Assembly (NCBI RefSeq): GCF_014197055.1
Contig: NZ_JACIEW010000001.1
Location: 496,001 to 560,000 of the forward strand
DNA: 64,000 nt
DNA from: Devosia subaequoris
Lineage (GTDB): Bacteria > Pseudomonadota > Alphaproteobacteria > Rhizobiales > Devosiaceae
Reading direction: 5' to 3'
Position numbers and translations under genes: made by a program. This document shows positions 1 through 9,278 of the stretch, piece by piece (within the stretch, counting starts at the first letter, position 1; each line of letters opens with the position of its first letter). The notes under the pieces were generated by a model. It saw only the letters and a list, made by a program, of their open reading frames with translations, searched no databases and was not told the origin of the DNA.

Positions 1-677
1 GTGCCAGGGCGCAGCACCAAGCCCATATCCGCCTGTTCCATGGTGGCGTTGCGATAGATATCGATGACCACCAGCTTGGCGCCACGCGTCTTGCGGGCCT
101 TGATAGCGTGGGTCATCACATTGACCTGGGTATGGACCGCATTGGTGCCCCAGATGACGACGCAATCGCTCTCGGCCATCTGCTCCGGGTTGACTCCGCC
201 CAACAGGCCCGTGCCGGCGATATAGCCAGGCCAGGCGAGACCGGTGCAGATGGTGTCATATTGATGCGAATAGCCGCGCAGGGCGCGTAGCCGCTCGATG
301 CCGTCACGATGCACATGGCCCATGGTGCCGGCGTAGAAATAGGGCCAGATGGCCTCGGCACCATGCTCAGCTTCAATCGCAAGGAAGCGCTGCACGATCT
401 CATCGAGCGCTTCGTCCCAGGAAATGCGCTGCCACTGCGCTGCCCCCTTGGGCCCGACGCGGCGCAGGGGATGGGTCAGGCGCTCGGGGTGGTGAATGCG
501 CTCGGCATAGCGCGCGACCTTCTCGCAGATCACTCCGGCCGTATAGGGATCATCCTTGGCACCGCGGACGCGACCGACGGTGCCATCGGCAAGGATGTCG
601 ACATCAAGCGCGCAGGCGGAGGGGCAGTCATGCGGGCAGACGGAGCGGATGGTGCGCTGGGCAATGGGGGCGTTCAT
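1..677 (-). CDS. Molybdopterin-dependent oxidoreductase, N-terminal part (cut by window edge)
   Basis: The reverse-strand frame opens with ATG at 677 and runs off the window start, giving about 225 residues. Near the N terminus is the cysteine pattern CPHDCPSAC, followed by a further Cys in GVICEKVARY, which is the [4Fe-4S] site of the formate dehydrogenase/DMSO reductase superfamily. Next come the typical phrases PERLTHPLRRVG and WDEALDEI, then VVIWGTNAVHTQ from the cofactor-binding region. The family moves electrons between a bis-MGD molybdenum centre and an acceptor. The substrate cannot be told from this fragment. No twin-arginine signal is visible, so it is probably cytoplasmic. Confidence 0.85.
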   Translation of the reverse strand, partial: MNAPIAQRTIRSVCPHDCPSACALDVDILADGTVGRVRGAKDDPYTAGVICEKVARYAERIHHPERLTHPLRRVGPKGAAQWQRISWDEALDEIVQRFLAIEAEHGAEAIWPYFYAGTMGHVHRDGIERLRALRGYSHQYDTICTGLAWPGYIAGTGLLGGVNPEQMAESDCVVIWGTNAVHTQVNVMTHAIKARKTRGAKLVVIDIYRNATMEQADMGLVLRPG

Positions 678-770
678 CCTGCAAGGGTAGCGCCGCCCCT
701 GCTCCGCGACAATCGCAATGTAGTTATAGGAGGGATCAGGGACGGTGATGGCTCGCCCCTGCCCCCAGGA

Positions 771-1403
771 TCAGGTTGCGAAAGCCTTGGCGGCGGATTC
801 GGAATTGCGGCGCGCGCGGGTGGCCGCATGCTTGGCCAGTTGAGCTGCGCCGGCGTGAAACTGCGAAAAGGTGATGTGGCCAGAGGTTCCGGTGATGGTG
901 ATGCCGCGCCAATTGGGACGCACCGAACGCACTTCGGTCCACTCAAGCCTGGTCTCGCGGCCCATCGCATTGCGATGGGTGACATTGCGATGGTCCCACC
1001 GGGTTTGGGTGAACAGGCCCGCTATGCCGATGCCAAGTGAGCCGGCCGCGAGGAGAATCACGGCGATATAGGTGGCGATCAGCTGCGTGGTGTCGGCGGC
1101 ATGGCCCATGATGATCACGGCAAAGAGCAGAATGGCAGCCAGCGCCGCGGCACCGTAGCAGGCGAAATATTCGACCATGGAAGGTCGCAACTCGGCCCAG
1201 CCGCCGTCAACCGTAACCGCCTCCTCAGGTTGCACCAACCGCAGCGCCAGAAAAGCAGCATAACCAAATGCCACCACACCGGCCGCCCGGGACAGCGGCA
1301 GGTGGTCGGTCAGAGGGATATATTTGAGGACAATGAGAAGGGTGATTGTAATCAGCGGCAAAGCCACTTCCTGCCAACGCAAGGGCACGCTGTAAGTCTC
1401 CAT
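771..1403 (-). CDS. Orphan membrane protein with PH-like C-terminal region
   Basis: The 210-residue protein starts at ATG 1403. The same frame stays open further upstream, but that part is Arg/Pro-rich and looks non-coding. Four hydrophobic segments can be seen at about residues 14-27, 38-52, 78-96 and 106-128. They are followed by a soluble tail that reads like a short bacterial PH-type sheet: TRLEWTEVRSV, then GITITGTSGHITFSQF. I do not recognise a named family. Such proteins usually sit in the inner membrane with the tail in the cytoplasm. It stands alone between the oxidoreductase and the helicase, and both neighbours are on the same strand. Confidence 0.6.
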   Translation of the reverse strand: METYSVPLRWQEVALPLITITLLIVLKYIPLTDHLPLSRAAGVVAFGYAAFLALRLVQPEEAVTVDGGWAELRPSMVEYFACYGAAALAAILLFAVIIMGHAADTTQLIATYIAVILLAAGSLGIGIAGLFTQTRWDHRNVTHRNAMGRETRLEWTEVRSVRPNWRGITITGTSGHITFSQFHAGAAQLAKHAATRARRNSESAAKAFAT

Positions 1404-1755
1404 GTTGCGGGGCCGGCGACGCAAACTCGGCAAATTTCCTTTCGTCGAAGGGTAAGCAAACGAAGTGATTTGGCCATTCACAATTTTGCCATAACAAGGG
1501 CGCGATGGCAGGGATGAGCTCGGGGATTGTTTCAAGAGCCTGACAGAGTGAGTCAACGACCTGCCAATTTGATTCACGCTTCGCGCCCAAAGCAATGAAA
1601 TTGCTCGAGTAACTCCCCAGCCACCAACAAAAGCCATCCCAAAATGTGCCCAGGACAGTCCGGCAAACGCGACGCCGAAACGTGGCAGAAATGTCTCAAT
1701 CCTGCTGGGCGGATCGGAAGCGGCTGGGGCGGTTAAGGCCCCAGCCTGCAACCGG
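1404..1755. other. Intergenic stretch without a recognisable gene
   Basis: This gap lies between the end of the DEAD-box helicase gene and the start of the membrane protein gene, both on the minus strand. It is somewhat richer in A/T than its surroundings near 1440-1500, which would fit a promoter for the membrane protein. I could not fix convincing -35/-10 boxes, and no frame in the gap gives a recognisable protein. Confidence 0.4.
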
Positions 1756-3690
1756 CTAGATTTCGCTGCGGTTCTTCTTGTGGTCCTTACCCTTGGCCGC
1801 CTTCTTCTTGGGCGGGCGGGCCTCGCCGTCCGCAACCGGCTTTGACCATTGCGGCTTTCCCTTGTCCTTCGGCGCTTTGCCCTTGGCGGCAAATGGCTTG
1901 CCGGCCTTTGCCGGCTTGGCCTCACGCGGCGGACGCGGGGTTTCCATCATGGCTTCGAAGTCGTTGTCCGCCTTCGGCCTGGCATAGCGCTCCTTGCGGT
2001 CGGCGCGCTCGGGCCGGGCCTTCATCGGATCGTATTTTTCCGGCGGGCCGGGTGGGCGGCGCTTGGACTGTGGACGCTCGGGGCGCTCGCCCGGACCGTC
2101 GACGGTGTTGATATGCACGCCCTTTTCGCCCGTTCCATTCTTCCCCAGAGCGCGCTGAAAATTGTCCACCTTGTCGGCAGCAATCTCAAAAATGCTCTCG
2201 GTATCGAAGATACGGATCGAGCCAATGGCCGATTTGGTGACACCGCCGGCCTTGCAGATCATCGGCAGCAGCCAGCGTGGCTCGGCCCGCTGCTTGCGGC
2301 CCAGATTGACCTTGAACCAACTGCCACCAACAAAGGCCTCACGGCTGCGCGGCTCGCGCGAGCCGGATTCATTGAGCGCCAATGCCGTCACATCCTCGGG
2401 AACCGGACGCGCCGCCAATTGCAGCCGCACATAGGCGGCGGCAATCGCCTCGGGGCTGTGGCGCTCGAGCAATTGGCTCACCAGCGGCGCCTCGTCCTCT
2501 GTTGCCGCTGCGCTTAGCGTCTCGGCCGAAAGGATATGTTCGCGGTAACGCGCATCGATATCGGCGGCGCTGGGCGGGGCTATGTTTTCGGCATCGACCT
2601 TGGCGGTGCGCAGGATGGAGAGCGCCACGCGCTTGCGATGGGCCGGGGCGATGACCACGCAGGTGCCCTTGCGCCCTGCCCGGCCGGTGCGGCCCGAGCG
2701 GTGTAGCAGCGTTTCGGCATTCATCGGCAGGTCGGCGTGAATGACCAGGTCGAGATTGGGCAGGTCGATGCCGCGAGCAGCAACGTCGGTGGCCACGCAG
2801 ATACGGGCGCGCCCGTCCCGCATGGATTGCAGCGCGCTGGTGCGCTCGGCCTGGCTCAACTCGCCCGACAAGGTCACTACGTCAAAGCCGCGATTGTGCA
2901 GCCGGGCCGACAGGTGTTTCACCGCTTCGCGGGTGGAGGCGAAGACGATAGTATTGGTGCTCTCGTACCAGAGCAGTGTGTTGATGACGGCATTCTCGCG
3001 CTCGGCAGCGGGCACCGCCATCAGCTTGTAGTCAATATCGGCGTGTTGCGAGCCGGAACTGGCGGCGGTGATGCGCAGGGCATCGCGCTGGAAGGTTTTG
3101 GCCAATTCAGCGATCTGCTTGGGCACGGTAGCCGAAAACAGCAGGGTGCGGCGCTCTTCCGGTGCCGCAGCGAGGATGAACTCGAGATCTTCGCGGAAGC
3201 CGAGGTCGAGCATTTCGTCGGCCTCGTCGAGCACCACAGCACGCAGCGCCGATGTGTCGAGCACCCCGCGGGTAATATGGTCGCGCAGGCGGCCGGGAGT
3301 GCCGACTACGATATGGGCGCCGCGTTCCAGCGCCCGGCGCTCGGTGCGCTGGTCCATGCCACCAACGCCTGCGGCGGACTGGGCGTGCATATTGGCGTAG
3401 AGCCAGTCGAGTTCACGACGAACCTGCATGGCCAATTCGCGGGTCGGGGCGATCACCAGCGCAAGCGGCGCGCCGGGAGGCGGCAGGATGAGGTCGTCGC
3501 CCAACAGGGTCGGCGCAATCGCCATGCCAAAGGCAACGGTCTTGCCCGAGCCGGTCTGGGCGGAAACCAGAAGGTCGCGCCCATCCGCGCCTTCTTCAAT
3601 GACGGCAGCCTGTACCGGGGTGAGGCTGTCATAGCCCTTGGCCACGAGGGCCTGGGCGATGGGGGCAATAATGGTATCGGGTAGGGACAA
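1756..3690 (-). CDS. DEAD-box ATP-dependent RNA helicase with C-terminal RNA-binding domain
   Basis: The protein unwinds or remodels RNA using ATP, probably in ribosome assembly or mRNA decay. All helicase motifs are visible in order: Q-motif region SLTPVQ, Walker A AQTGSGKT, PTRELAMQV, TPGRL, VLDEADEML, SAT, VATDVAARGIDL and HRSGRTGRAG. A DbpA-type RNA-binding region follows (roughly residues 450-530) and then a Lys/Pro/Arg-rich tail of about 110 residues. I chose the TTG at 3690 (reading MSLPDTIIAP, with GAAAGAA upstream) because relatives begin there. The frame is open to a TTG at 3774, so up to 28 more residues are possible. Confidence 0.9.
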   Translation of the reverse strand: MSLPDTIIAPIAQALVAKGYDSLTPVQAAVIEEGADGRDLLVSAQTGSGKTVAFGMAIAPTLLGDDLILPPPGAPLALVIAPTRELAMQVRRELDWLYANMHAQSAAGVGGMDQRTERRALERGAHIVVGTPGRLRDHITRGVLDTSALRAVVLDEADEMLDLGFREDLEFILAAAPEERRTLLFSATVPKQIAELAKTFQRDALRITAASSGSQHADIDYKLMAVPAAERENAVINTLLWYESTNTIVFASTREAVKHLSARLHNRGFDVVTLSGELSQAERTSALQSMRDGRARICVATDVAARGIDLPNLDLVIHADLPMNAETLLHRSGRTGRAGRKGTCVVIAPAHRKRVALSILRTAKVDAENIAPPSAADIDARYREHILSAETLSAAATEDEAPLVSQLLERHSPEAIAAAYVRLQLAARPVPEDVTALALNESGSREPRSREAFVGGSWFKVNLGRKQRAEPRWLLPMICKAGGVTKSAIGSIRIFDTESIFEIAADKVDNFQRALGKNGTGEKGVHINTVDGPGERPERPQSKRRPPGPPEKYDPMKARPERADRKERYARPKADNDFEAMMETPRPPREAKPAKAGKPFAAKGKAPKDKGKPQWSKPVADGEARPPKKKAAKGKDHKKNRSEI

Positions 3691-3842
3691 AGCAGTTCTT
3701 TCGGAGCGGATTACACCATGCGTGCCGTGCCCCGATGCGACGGGATGCTCCGACCGATTATTGGTGTCTAGCAATGGGGTTCCGCCCTTGTGGCGGAGTG
3801 ACCCGGGTCGTGTTCAATGCCTTATAGCACGAACAAGCAAAA

Positions 3843-3863
3843 AGGCCGCCCGGCGGGCGGCCT
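3843..3863 (-). terminator. Rho-independent terminator after ndk
   Basis: A perfect 8-bp GC stem (3844-3851 with 3855-3862, plus an A-T closing pair) with a 3-nt loop is followed on the minus strand by a run of five T. It lies about 115 bp past the ndk stop codon and upstream of the helicase gene, so it should end the ndk transcript. Confidence 0.75.
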
Positions 3864-3924
3864 GAAATTTGTGGTGGCGGAGACATCGGCCCGGCCCCTC
3901 GCGGGCCCCAGGGCGTTCGTCCCT

Positions 3925-3970
3925 CAAATCGCTCCACCGGAGCGATTTGCCGGCTGGCCTTGGCCAGCCG
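3925..3970 (-). repeat. Post-stop hairpin pair, copy A (after ndk)
   Basis: Two adjacent hairpins lie just behind the ndk stop codon. The outer one (3925-3949) is an 11-bp stem AAATCGCTCC/GGAGCGATTT plus a C-G closing pair, with loop ACC. The inner one (3951-3970) is a perfect 9-bp stem CGGCTGGCC/GGCCAGCCG with loop TT. The outer hairpin has relatives after fabG, guaA and rlmE in the same orientation relative to the gene. Its role is unknown; mRNA 3'-end protection or termination are possibilities. Confidence 0.7.
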
Positions 3971-3977
3971 TCAGGCC

Positions 3978-4400
3978 TCACCCAACGATTTCGTCGTCGG
4001 AGAAGAAGAACTTGATTTCCTGGGCAGCGGTTTCCGGAGCGTCCGAACCGTGCACGGAGTTTTCACCGACGGACAAGGCAAATTCCTTGCGGATGGTGCC
4101 TTCAGCGGCGTTTTCCGGGTTGGTGGCGCCCATGATTTCGCGGTTCTTGAGGATGGCGTTTTCGCCTTCCAGGACCTGCACGACAACCGGCGAGGCGATC
4201 ATCTGCTCGACCAGTTCACCGAAGAAGGGGCGTTCCTTGTGGACCGCGTAGAAGCCTTCGGCCTGTTCGCGGGTCATGTGGATTTTCTTCATGGCGACGG
4301 GGCGCAGACCGTTCTCTTCGAACTTGGCGACGATCTTGCCGATCAGGTTGCGGCGGACGGCATCGGGCTTGATGATGGAGAAGGTGCGTTCGAGCGCCAT
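3978..4400 (-). CDS. ndk: Nucleoside diphosphate kinase
   Basis: Ndk moves the terminal phosphate between nucleoside triphosphates and diphosphates through a phosphohistidine, balancing NTP and dNTP pools in the cytoplasm. At 140 residues it has the standard bacterial length. The start [15 protein letters not shown], the KPDAV motif and the active-site region NSVHGSD (His near residue 117) are all present. ATG 4400 is preferred over the upstream frame extension because it gives the family N terminus and has AGGAAC upstream. The gene is monocistronic by position, with a terminator and a hairpin repeat behind it. Confidence 0.98.
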   Translation of the reverse strand: MALERTFSIIKPDAVRRNLIGKIVAKFEENGLRPVAMKKIHMTREQAEGFYAVHKERPFFGELVEQMIASPVVVQVLEGENAILKNREIMGATNPENAAEGTIRKEFALSVGENSVHGSDAPETAAQEIKFFFSDDEIVG

Positions 4401-4489
4401 GGCGGTATGTTCCTGCTTGATGCGTTTGGAAAGGTGGCGCCTTTTAGCGGGTGCGTGTGTAAGGCGCAAGACGGCAAGTTGCCGCCTTC

Positions 4490-4897
4490 TCAGCCCTTTG
4501 CTTCCAGGCAGTTCCCCTGCCCTTGGCTGACCTCGATCAGCCCCCGCGCCATCACGTCGTTCTGCGGCGTGGCGGCCCTCACTTCCAGGTCGCTGGTCGG
4601 CTCGGGCGCCTCGATCACCTGCTCAGTGCTGACGGGCACGATGTTCATGGTGCAGATTTCAGCAGTGCTGAGCGTGGGCAGATGCACCGCAACAGTGGTG
4701 CCACGCGGTTCTGCCAGTTGCGCGGGCTCCACCGCCCAGCAGGGACTGCCCTGGAACGTCGCCTTCAACAGGACGCGTTCGACGTCGATCCGGCAGGCGG
4801 AAAGCTGGGTAAAGCTGGCCGCTTCCTGGGCCAGCACCGCCCCGCAACATAGTGTTGCGGCCAGCGCCAGCGATATGGACGCGAAGGGTTTGCGCAT
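4490..4897 (-). CDS. Small secreted protein of unknown function
   Basis: The 135-residue product starts at ATG 4897, with a good ribosome site (GGAGATG) a few bases before. It opens with a signal peptide, [19 protein letters not shown], and a likely cleavage after GAVLAQ. The mature part has four cysteines (in SACRID, SPCWAV, EICTMN and GNCLEA), which would suit disulfide bonds in the periplasm. I do not recognise the family. It is divergent from the ABC-F gene, and the 95-bp gap between them should hold both promoters. Confidence 0.65.
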   Translation of the reverse strand: MRKPFASISLALAATLCCGAVLAQEAASFTQLSACRIDVERVLLKATFQGSPCWAVEPAQLAEPRGTTVAVHLPTLSTAEICTMNIVPVSTEQVIEAPEPTSDLEVRAATPQNDVMARGLIEVSQGQGNCLEAKG

Positions 4898-4992
4898 TAG
4901 ACATCTCCTCGGGCGCGCTGTATTGGCACAGCAACATTGCAAACGACTTTATGGACCGCTGACCTTGCTTATAGGGTCGGCGAGATTATGGC

Positions 4993-6864
4993 ATGCTGAC
5001 GATCAATAACCTGACCTATCGCATTCAGGGCCGCCCCCTGTTCGAGGATGCCTCGCTGGTCCTGCCTGATGGCGCCAAGGCCGGCTTTGTCGGCAAGAAC
5101 GGCACCGGTAAGACCACGCTGTTCCACCTGATCCAGGGCCATATCAGCGCCGATAGCGGCTCCACCGAGGTCAACAAAAAGGCGCGTATCGGCGCGGTCG
5201 CGCAGGAAGCCCCGGCGGGCGAAGAGACCGTGCTCGAGGTAGTGCTGGCCGCCGACAAGGAACGCACAGCGCTTCTGGCCGAAGCCGAGACGGCGACGGA
5301 CCCGCACCGGATTGGCGAAATCCATATGCGCCTTGCCGATATCGACGCGCATAGCGCCGAGGCGCGCGCCTCATCCATTCTCAAGGGTCTGGGGTTCGAA
5401 CAGGACCGGCAGAATGCGCCGACCCGGCAGCTGTCCGGCGGCTGGCGCATGCGCGTCGCCCTGGCTGCGGTACTGTTCAGCCAGCCCGACCTGCTGCTGC
5501 TCGACGAGCCGACCAACTATCTCGACCTTGAAGGCACGCTGTGGCTGGAGAAATACCTGGCCACCTATCCCTATACGGTCTTTCTGATCAGCCATGACCG
5601 CGACCTGCTGAACAAGGCGGTCAATTCGATCGTGCATCTCGAACACCGCAAGCTGACCTTCTACAAGGGCAATTACGACACCTTTGAAGAGACCCGTCGC
5701 ATGCAGATGGAGCTCAACAACAAGAGCCGGGAAAAGACGCTGGACCAGATCGCCCATCTGCAGAAATTCGTCGACCGCTTCAAGGCCAAGGCCACCAAGG
5801 CCAAGCAGGCGCAAGCGCGCGTCAAGATGATCGAAAAATTGAAGCCGCCCGAGGCGATGTTCGACGAACATGCCGCCCCGTTCCAGTTCCAGCAGCCCAA
5901 GGTGGATTTGCCAACCCCGATGATCACGCTGGACAAGGTGTCGACCGGCTATGGCGATACGGTGATCCTCAAGAATATCACCCAACGCATAGATCCCGAT
6001 GCGCGCATCGCGCTGATCGGCGTCAATGGCAATGGCAAGTCGACCTTCGCCAAGCTTCTGGCCGGCGACATTCCGGTGCTGGATGGCCAGCTCAAGATCA
6101 ACAAGAAGCTCGATATCGCCCATTTCGCCCAGCACCAGATGGACAAGCTCAAACCTGAGCAGACTCCACTGGAGCATGTCACCGCGCTGATGCCGCTCGA
6201 CAATGAGGCCAAGCGCCGGAGCCGACTGGCGCAGATGGGCCTGACCACCTCGCGCATGGACACCAAGGCCAAGAACCTTTCCGGTGGCGAACGGGCGCGC
6301 CTCTTGATGGGCCTGATCACCTTTTCGGGGCCGTCGATGATGATCCTGGACGAACCGACCAACCATCTCGACATCGATAGCCGCGATGCCCTGGTCTATG
6401 CGCTCAACGACTATCAGGGCGCCGTACTGATCATTTCGCACGACCGCCATCTGATCGAGGCCACTTGCGACACGCTCTGGATCGCCGAAAACGGTACCAT
6501 TCGGGAGCTGGACGAAGATCTGGACAGCTACCAGCGCAGCATCACCTCGAACAAGGAGGGCAAGTCAGGTGGCGGGTCGGGCGTCAATGACCGCAAGCAG
6601 TCCCGCCAGGAAGCCGCGGCGCGACGGGCCGAATTGGCGCCGCTCAAGAAGAAGATCACCGACGCCGAAAACAAGATGAAGCGGCTCAGGACCGAGATCG
6701 ACAAGATCGAGGCCCAGCTTGCGGACCCCAAGGTCTATGACGGCCCGCCGGACAAGTTGATCGCCCTGGGCAAGGACAAGGCGCGGTTCAGCACCGATCT
6801 GGAAGCGCTTGAAGAAAGCTGGCTCGAATTCAGCGCAGAACTCGAGGACGCCGAGCGGGCATAA
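4993..6864 (+). CDS. ABC-F family ATPase (Uup-like)
   Basis: This 623-residue protein has two ATP-binding cassettes on one chain and no membrane segments, as expected of the translation-associated ABC-F family. Walker A sequences are GKNGTGKT (residues 34-41) and GVNGNGKS. Signature motifs are LSGGW and LSGGE, and both Walker B boxes end in DEPTN. The linker between cassettes is charged and helical. The C-terminal 90 residues (about 530-620) are Lys/Glu-rich and would form the coiled coil seen in Uup. ABC-F proteins act on ribosomes or, for Uup, on branched DNA intermediates. Confidence 0.92.
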   Translation: MLTINNLTYRIQGRPLFEDASLVLPDGAKAGFVGKNGTGKTTLFHLIQGHISADSGSTEVNKKARIGAVAQEAPAGEETVLEVVLAADKERTALLAEAETATDPHRIGEIHMRLADIDAHSAEARASSILKGLGFEQDRQNAPTRQLSGGWRMRVALAAVLFSQPDLLLLDEPTNYLDLEGTLWLEKYLATYPYTVFLISHDRDLLNKAVNSIVHLEHRKLTFYKGNYDTFEETRRMQMELNNKSREKTLDQIAHLQKFVDRFKAKATKAKQAQARVKMIEKLKPPEAMFDEHAAPFQFQQPKVDLPTPMITLDKVSTGYGDTVILKNITQRIDPDARIALIGVNGNGKSTFAKLLAGDIPVLDGQLKINKKLDIAHFAQHQMDKLKPEQTPLEHVTALMPLDNEAKRRSRLAQMGLTTSRMDTKAKNLSGGERARLLMGLITFSGPSMMILDEPTNHLDIDSRDALVYALNDYQGAVLIISHDRHLIEATCDTLWIAENGTIRELDEDLDSYQRSITSNKEGKSGGGSGVNDRKQSRQEAAARRAELAPLKKKITDAENKMKRLRTEIDKIEAQLADPKVYDGPPDKLIALGKDKARFSTDLEALEESWLEFSAELEDAERA

Positions 6865-6954
6865 GGGAGCCGTGTCTTCACCATTGGGGCCATAGGTTGT
6901 TGACGGGCGCGCAGCGCTGGCATTTGCTGGAAGCTGAACCTCCCGAGGCAAGAT

Positions 6955-7761
6955 ATGATACGCCTGCCTGCCCTGATCACTGTGCTCTTCCTGTCCTTCT
7001 GCCCGCTGCCCGCTGCGGCGCAGGACCTGTCTGGGCTTACCAAGCAGGAGCGCGCCGAAACGCTGCGTTTTGCTGTCAACAACAGCCTGTTCACGCTCTA
7101 TCATGAGGTAGCGCATCTGCTGATCGACAAGCTGGCCCTACCCGTCCTGGGCAAGGAAGAAGACGCCGCCGACAACATCGCCACCTGGATCCTGCTCAAG
7201 AAGAATACGCCCGAGGCCAATCAGACGCTTGAAGATGCGGCGGTTGGCTGGGTGCTGACCGGCCAGAGCTATGGCGATTACTTCGGCGGTGAGGACTATG
7301 CCTCGGGCTATAGTCCTGATCGGCACCGGGCCATGCAGATTATCTGCCTGATGGTCGGCGCGGACCGCACGGCCTTTCGCTCCATTGCCAGCGCCTATGA
7401 CATTCCTTCGGAGCGGCAGCACACCTGCCTGTTCGACTATGAACTGGTCAATCGCAGTCTCGACGAACTGATTGCCGAGGGCAATTCAGGCACGCAGGTC
7501 AATGTGACCTACCACGATGGCGGCAGACGGCTCCGCCTGGCCGAGCGTGCCTTCCGTGGCAGTGGCATTTTCGATGATGTCGCCGAGGAGCTGCGGCGCG
7601 CCTACCGCCTGGAGGGTCGAGTACGGTTCACGGCGAGACGCTGCGGCGAACCCAATGCATTCTATGACCCCGCGACAACTGAAATTATCTTCTGCTATGA
7701 GTTGATGCAGGACTTCATGCAACTTCATCTGGACCAGCGGGCAGAACCCAGCGGCAATTGA
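6955..7761 (+). CDS. Secreted DUF4344-type putative metallopeptidase, first copy
   Basis: The 268-residue protein begins with a clear signal peptide (MIRLPALITVLFLSFCPLP, cleavage near AAAQ) and carries the zinc-peptidase motif HEVAH at about residue 46, inside NSLFTLYHEVAHLLIDKL. A block LPVLGKEEDAADNIATW follows, then conserved cysteines and FCYELMQDF near the C terminus. This matches the DUF4344 family, which is inferred but not proven to be proteolytic and should act in the periplasm. The next gene is a paralogue, so the pair arose by tandem duplication. Substrate unknown. Confidence 0.85.
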   Translation: MIRLPALITVLFLSFCPLPAAAQDLSGLTKQERAETLRFAVNNSLFTLYHEVAHLLIDKLALPVLGKEEDAADNIATWILLKKNTPEANQTLEDAAVGWVLTGQSYGDYFGGEDYASGYSPDRHRAMQIICLMVGADRTAFRSIASAYDIPSERQHTCLFDYELVNRSLDELIAEGNSGTQVNVTYHDGGRRLRLAERAFRGSGIFDDVAEELRRAYRLEGRVRFTARRCGEPNAFYDPATTEIIFCYELMQDFMQLHLDQRAEPSGN

Positions 7762-7805
7762 AGCATGGTCGGGGGAGCGGCGGTAAGCCGCGCAATGGAA
7801 ATCTC

Positions 7806-8645
7806 ATGAATAAGCTAGCAACGGCAGCGACCGCATTGATTGCGTTCGCGGTTATGATCCCGGTCGCCACTCACGCGCAGGACGAGGAAAACCAAGTCCT
7901 CAACGACGCCATGGCCTTCGCCATGCACGACGCCGCTTTCACCATCTACCACGAAGTGGGGCACATGCTGGTGGGTGAACTGGGCATTCCGGTGCTCGGC
8001 AAGGAGGAAGACGCCGTCGACACCCTGGCCACCCTCTGGCTGCTCAATGATGAAGATCAGGACTACGCCTTCAACGCGCTGATCGATGCCTCGGACGGCT
8101 GGTATTTCAACGCGGTCAACTCCACAGGCTCCGGCGTCGATGAGTTCTCTTACTACGACGAGCACAGCCTCGACATTCAGCGCGCATACGCCATGGTTTG
8201 TTTGATGGTTGGCAAGGATCCCGACAATTTTGGGGAAACTGCCGACAATTACGAGCTGGCGGCCGAGCAGCAAGAAAATTGCTCCTACACCTACGAACAA
8301 GCCGCAGTCTCATGGGGCACCCTGCTCTCGCAGTTCGAGTTGAACGGAGACGTGAGCGCGCCCATTGAGGTGATCTATGACGAGGCGGGAGACTATGAAG
8401 ACTTTGCTGTCGCGCTTCAGGAAGAGGGCTTGCTCGAACGGGCCGCTGAGGAAATCACCAATGTATATGCGCTGCCACAGCCAGTGACGTTTCGGGCGAC
8501 GCAGTGCGGCGAAGCCAACGCCTATTACGATCCGTCAGCCAGCGAAGTGACCTATTGCTACGAACTGGCGGCAGAGATGTTCAATCTTTACGTCTACGAT
8601 ATTGCCGGCTGGGGGGACACCGGCGAGGACACCGGACAAGAGTGA
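7806..8645 (+). CDS. Secreted DUF4344-type putative metallopeptidase, second copy
   Basis: I start this at ATG 7806 (MNKLATAATALIAFAVMIP, a signal peptide ending near THAQ), giving 279 residues; an in-frame extension upstream lacks sense. It carries HEVGH in TIYHEVGHMLVGEL, then IPVLGKEEDAVDTLATL, QCGEANAYYDPSASEV and YCYELAAEM, all aligned with the first copy. It is more acidic than its partner, with a Gly/Asp/Glu-rich C terminus (GWGDTGEDTGQE). The 44-bp spacing and shared strand suggest cotranscription. Function is as uncertain as for the first copy. Confidence 0.85.
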   Translation: MNKLATAATALIAFAVMIPVATHAQDEENQVLNDAMAFAMHDAAFTIYHEVGHMLVGELGIPVLGKEEDAVDTLATLWLLNDEDQDYAFNALIDASDGWYFNAVNSTGSGVDEFSYYDEHSLDIQRAYAMVCLMVGKDPDNFGETADNYELAAEQQENCSYTYEQAAVSWGTLLSQFELNGDVSAPIEVIYDEAGDYEDFAVALQEEGLLERAAEEITNVYALPQPVTFRATQCGEANAYYDPSASEVTYCYELAAEMFNLYVYDIAGWGDTGEDTGQE

Positions 8646-8660
8646 CCCCACTGCCGGCGC

Positions 8661-9278
8661 TTAGCTGAAACCGACATATCGCCCTGGACGATGGTTCAGG
8701 GCGATGATCATGTTGAGCACCAAAGCACCCAGGATCGAATAGAGCACCCGATCAAACGGCAGCACAAAGAAGGCGATGACCAAGATCACCGCATCGACGC
8801 CGAGCTGAAAATAGCCGGCGCGAATGCCGAAATTTTCCTGCAGGAACAGCGCCAGGATATTGATGCCGCCGACGCTCGCCTTGTGGCGGAACAGCGAGAG
8901 AATACCCAGGCCCATCAACCCGCCACCGACCAGCGCGGCAAATAGCGGGTCAATGCGTTCAATGCCGATCCAAGCCGGAATCTGGCTGGTGAAGTAGGAC
9001 ACCATGGCCACGCTGGCGATGGTCTTGAGAGTGAAGGGCAGGCCCATGCGCCACCAGGCCAGTGCGTAGAATGGCAAGTTGATGGCAAAGAACAGCCAGC
9101 CGAACGGGATGCCGGTGATATATTGCAGCAACAACGCAAGGCCGGCGCTGCTGCCGGTGGTGAGCTGGACCTGGGCATAAAAGGCAATGCCCAGCGACAC
9201 CAGCATTGTGCCAATCAGCATGGCGAAAAGGTCTTCGTGCAGCTTGTGCTGGCTGGGCGTCGAAAGGTCAGGCGTCAT
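8661..9278 (-). CDS. YitT family membrane protein
   Basis: The 205-residue product from ATG 9278 has about five or six membrane segments. It carries phrases typical of the YitT family (DUF161): TTGSSAGLALLLQYITGIPFG near the second helix and HKASVGGINILALFLQ in the middle. Members are inner-membrane proteins of unsettled function, possibly transporters. The start codon overlaps the stop of holC by 4 bp (ATGA), so translation is probably coupled to holC, an unusual partner. Confidence 0.85.
   Translation of the reverse strand: MTPDLSTPSQHKLHEDLFAMLIGTMLVSLGIAFYAQVQLTTGSSAGLALLLQYITGIPFGWLFFAINLPFYALAWWRMGLPFTLKTIASVAMVSYFTSQIPAWIGIERIDPLFAALVGGGLMGLGILSLFRHKASVGGINILALFLQENFGIRAGYFQLGVDAVILVIAFFVLPFDRVLYSILGALVLNMIIALNHRPGRYVGFS

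Noticed and set aside
309-1040. A 243-codon plus-strand frame at the window start
   Set aside because: It overlaps the molybdopterin oxidoreductase and the membrane protein antisense; its Gly/Ala-rich product is a shadow.
1404-1925. N-terminal extension of the 210-residue membrane protein to 384 residues
   Set aside because: The added part overlaps the helicase gene and is an Arg/Pro/Ser-rich shadow; ATG 1403 gives a sensible protein.
5371-6450. A 359-codon open frame antisense to the ABC-F gene
   Set aside because: Same reason: the plus-strand gene has all motifs and the antisense product reads as noise.
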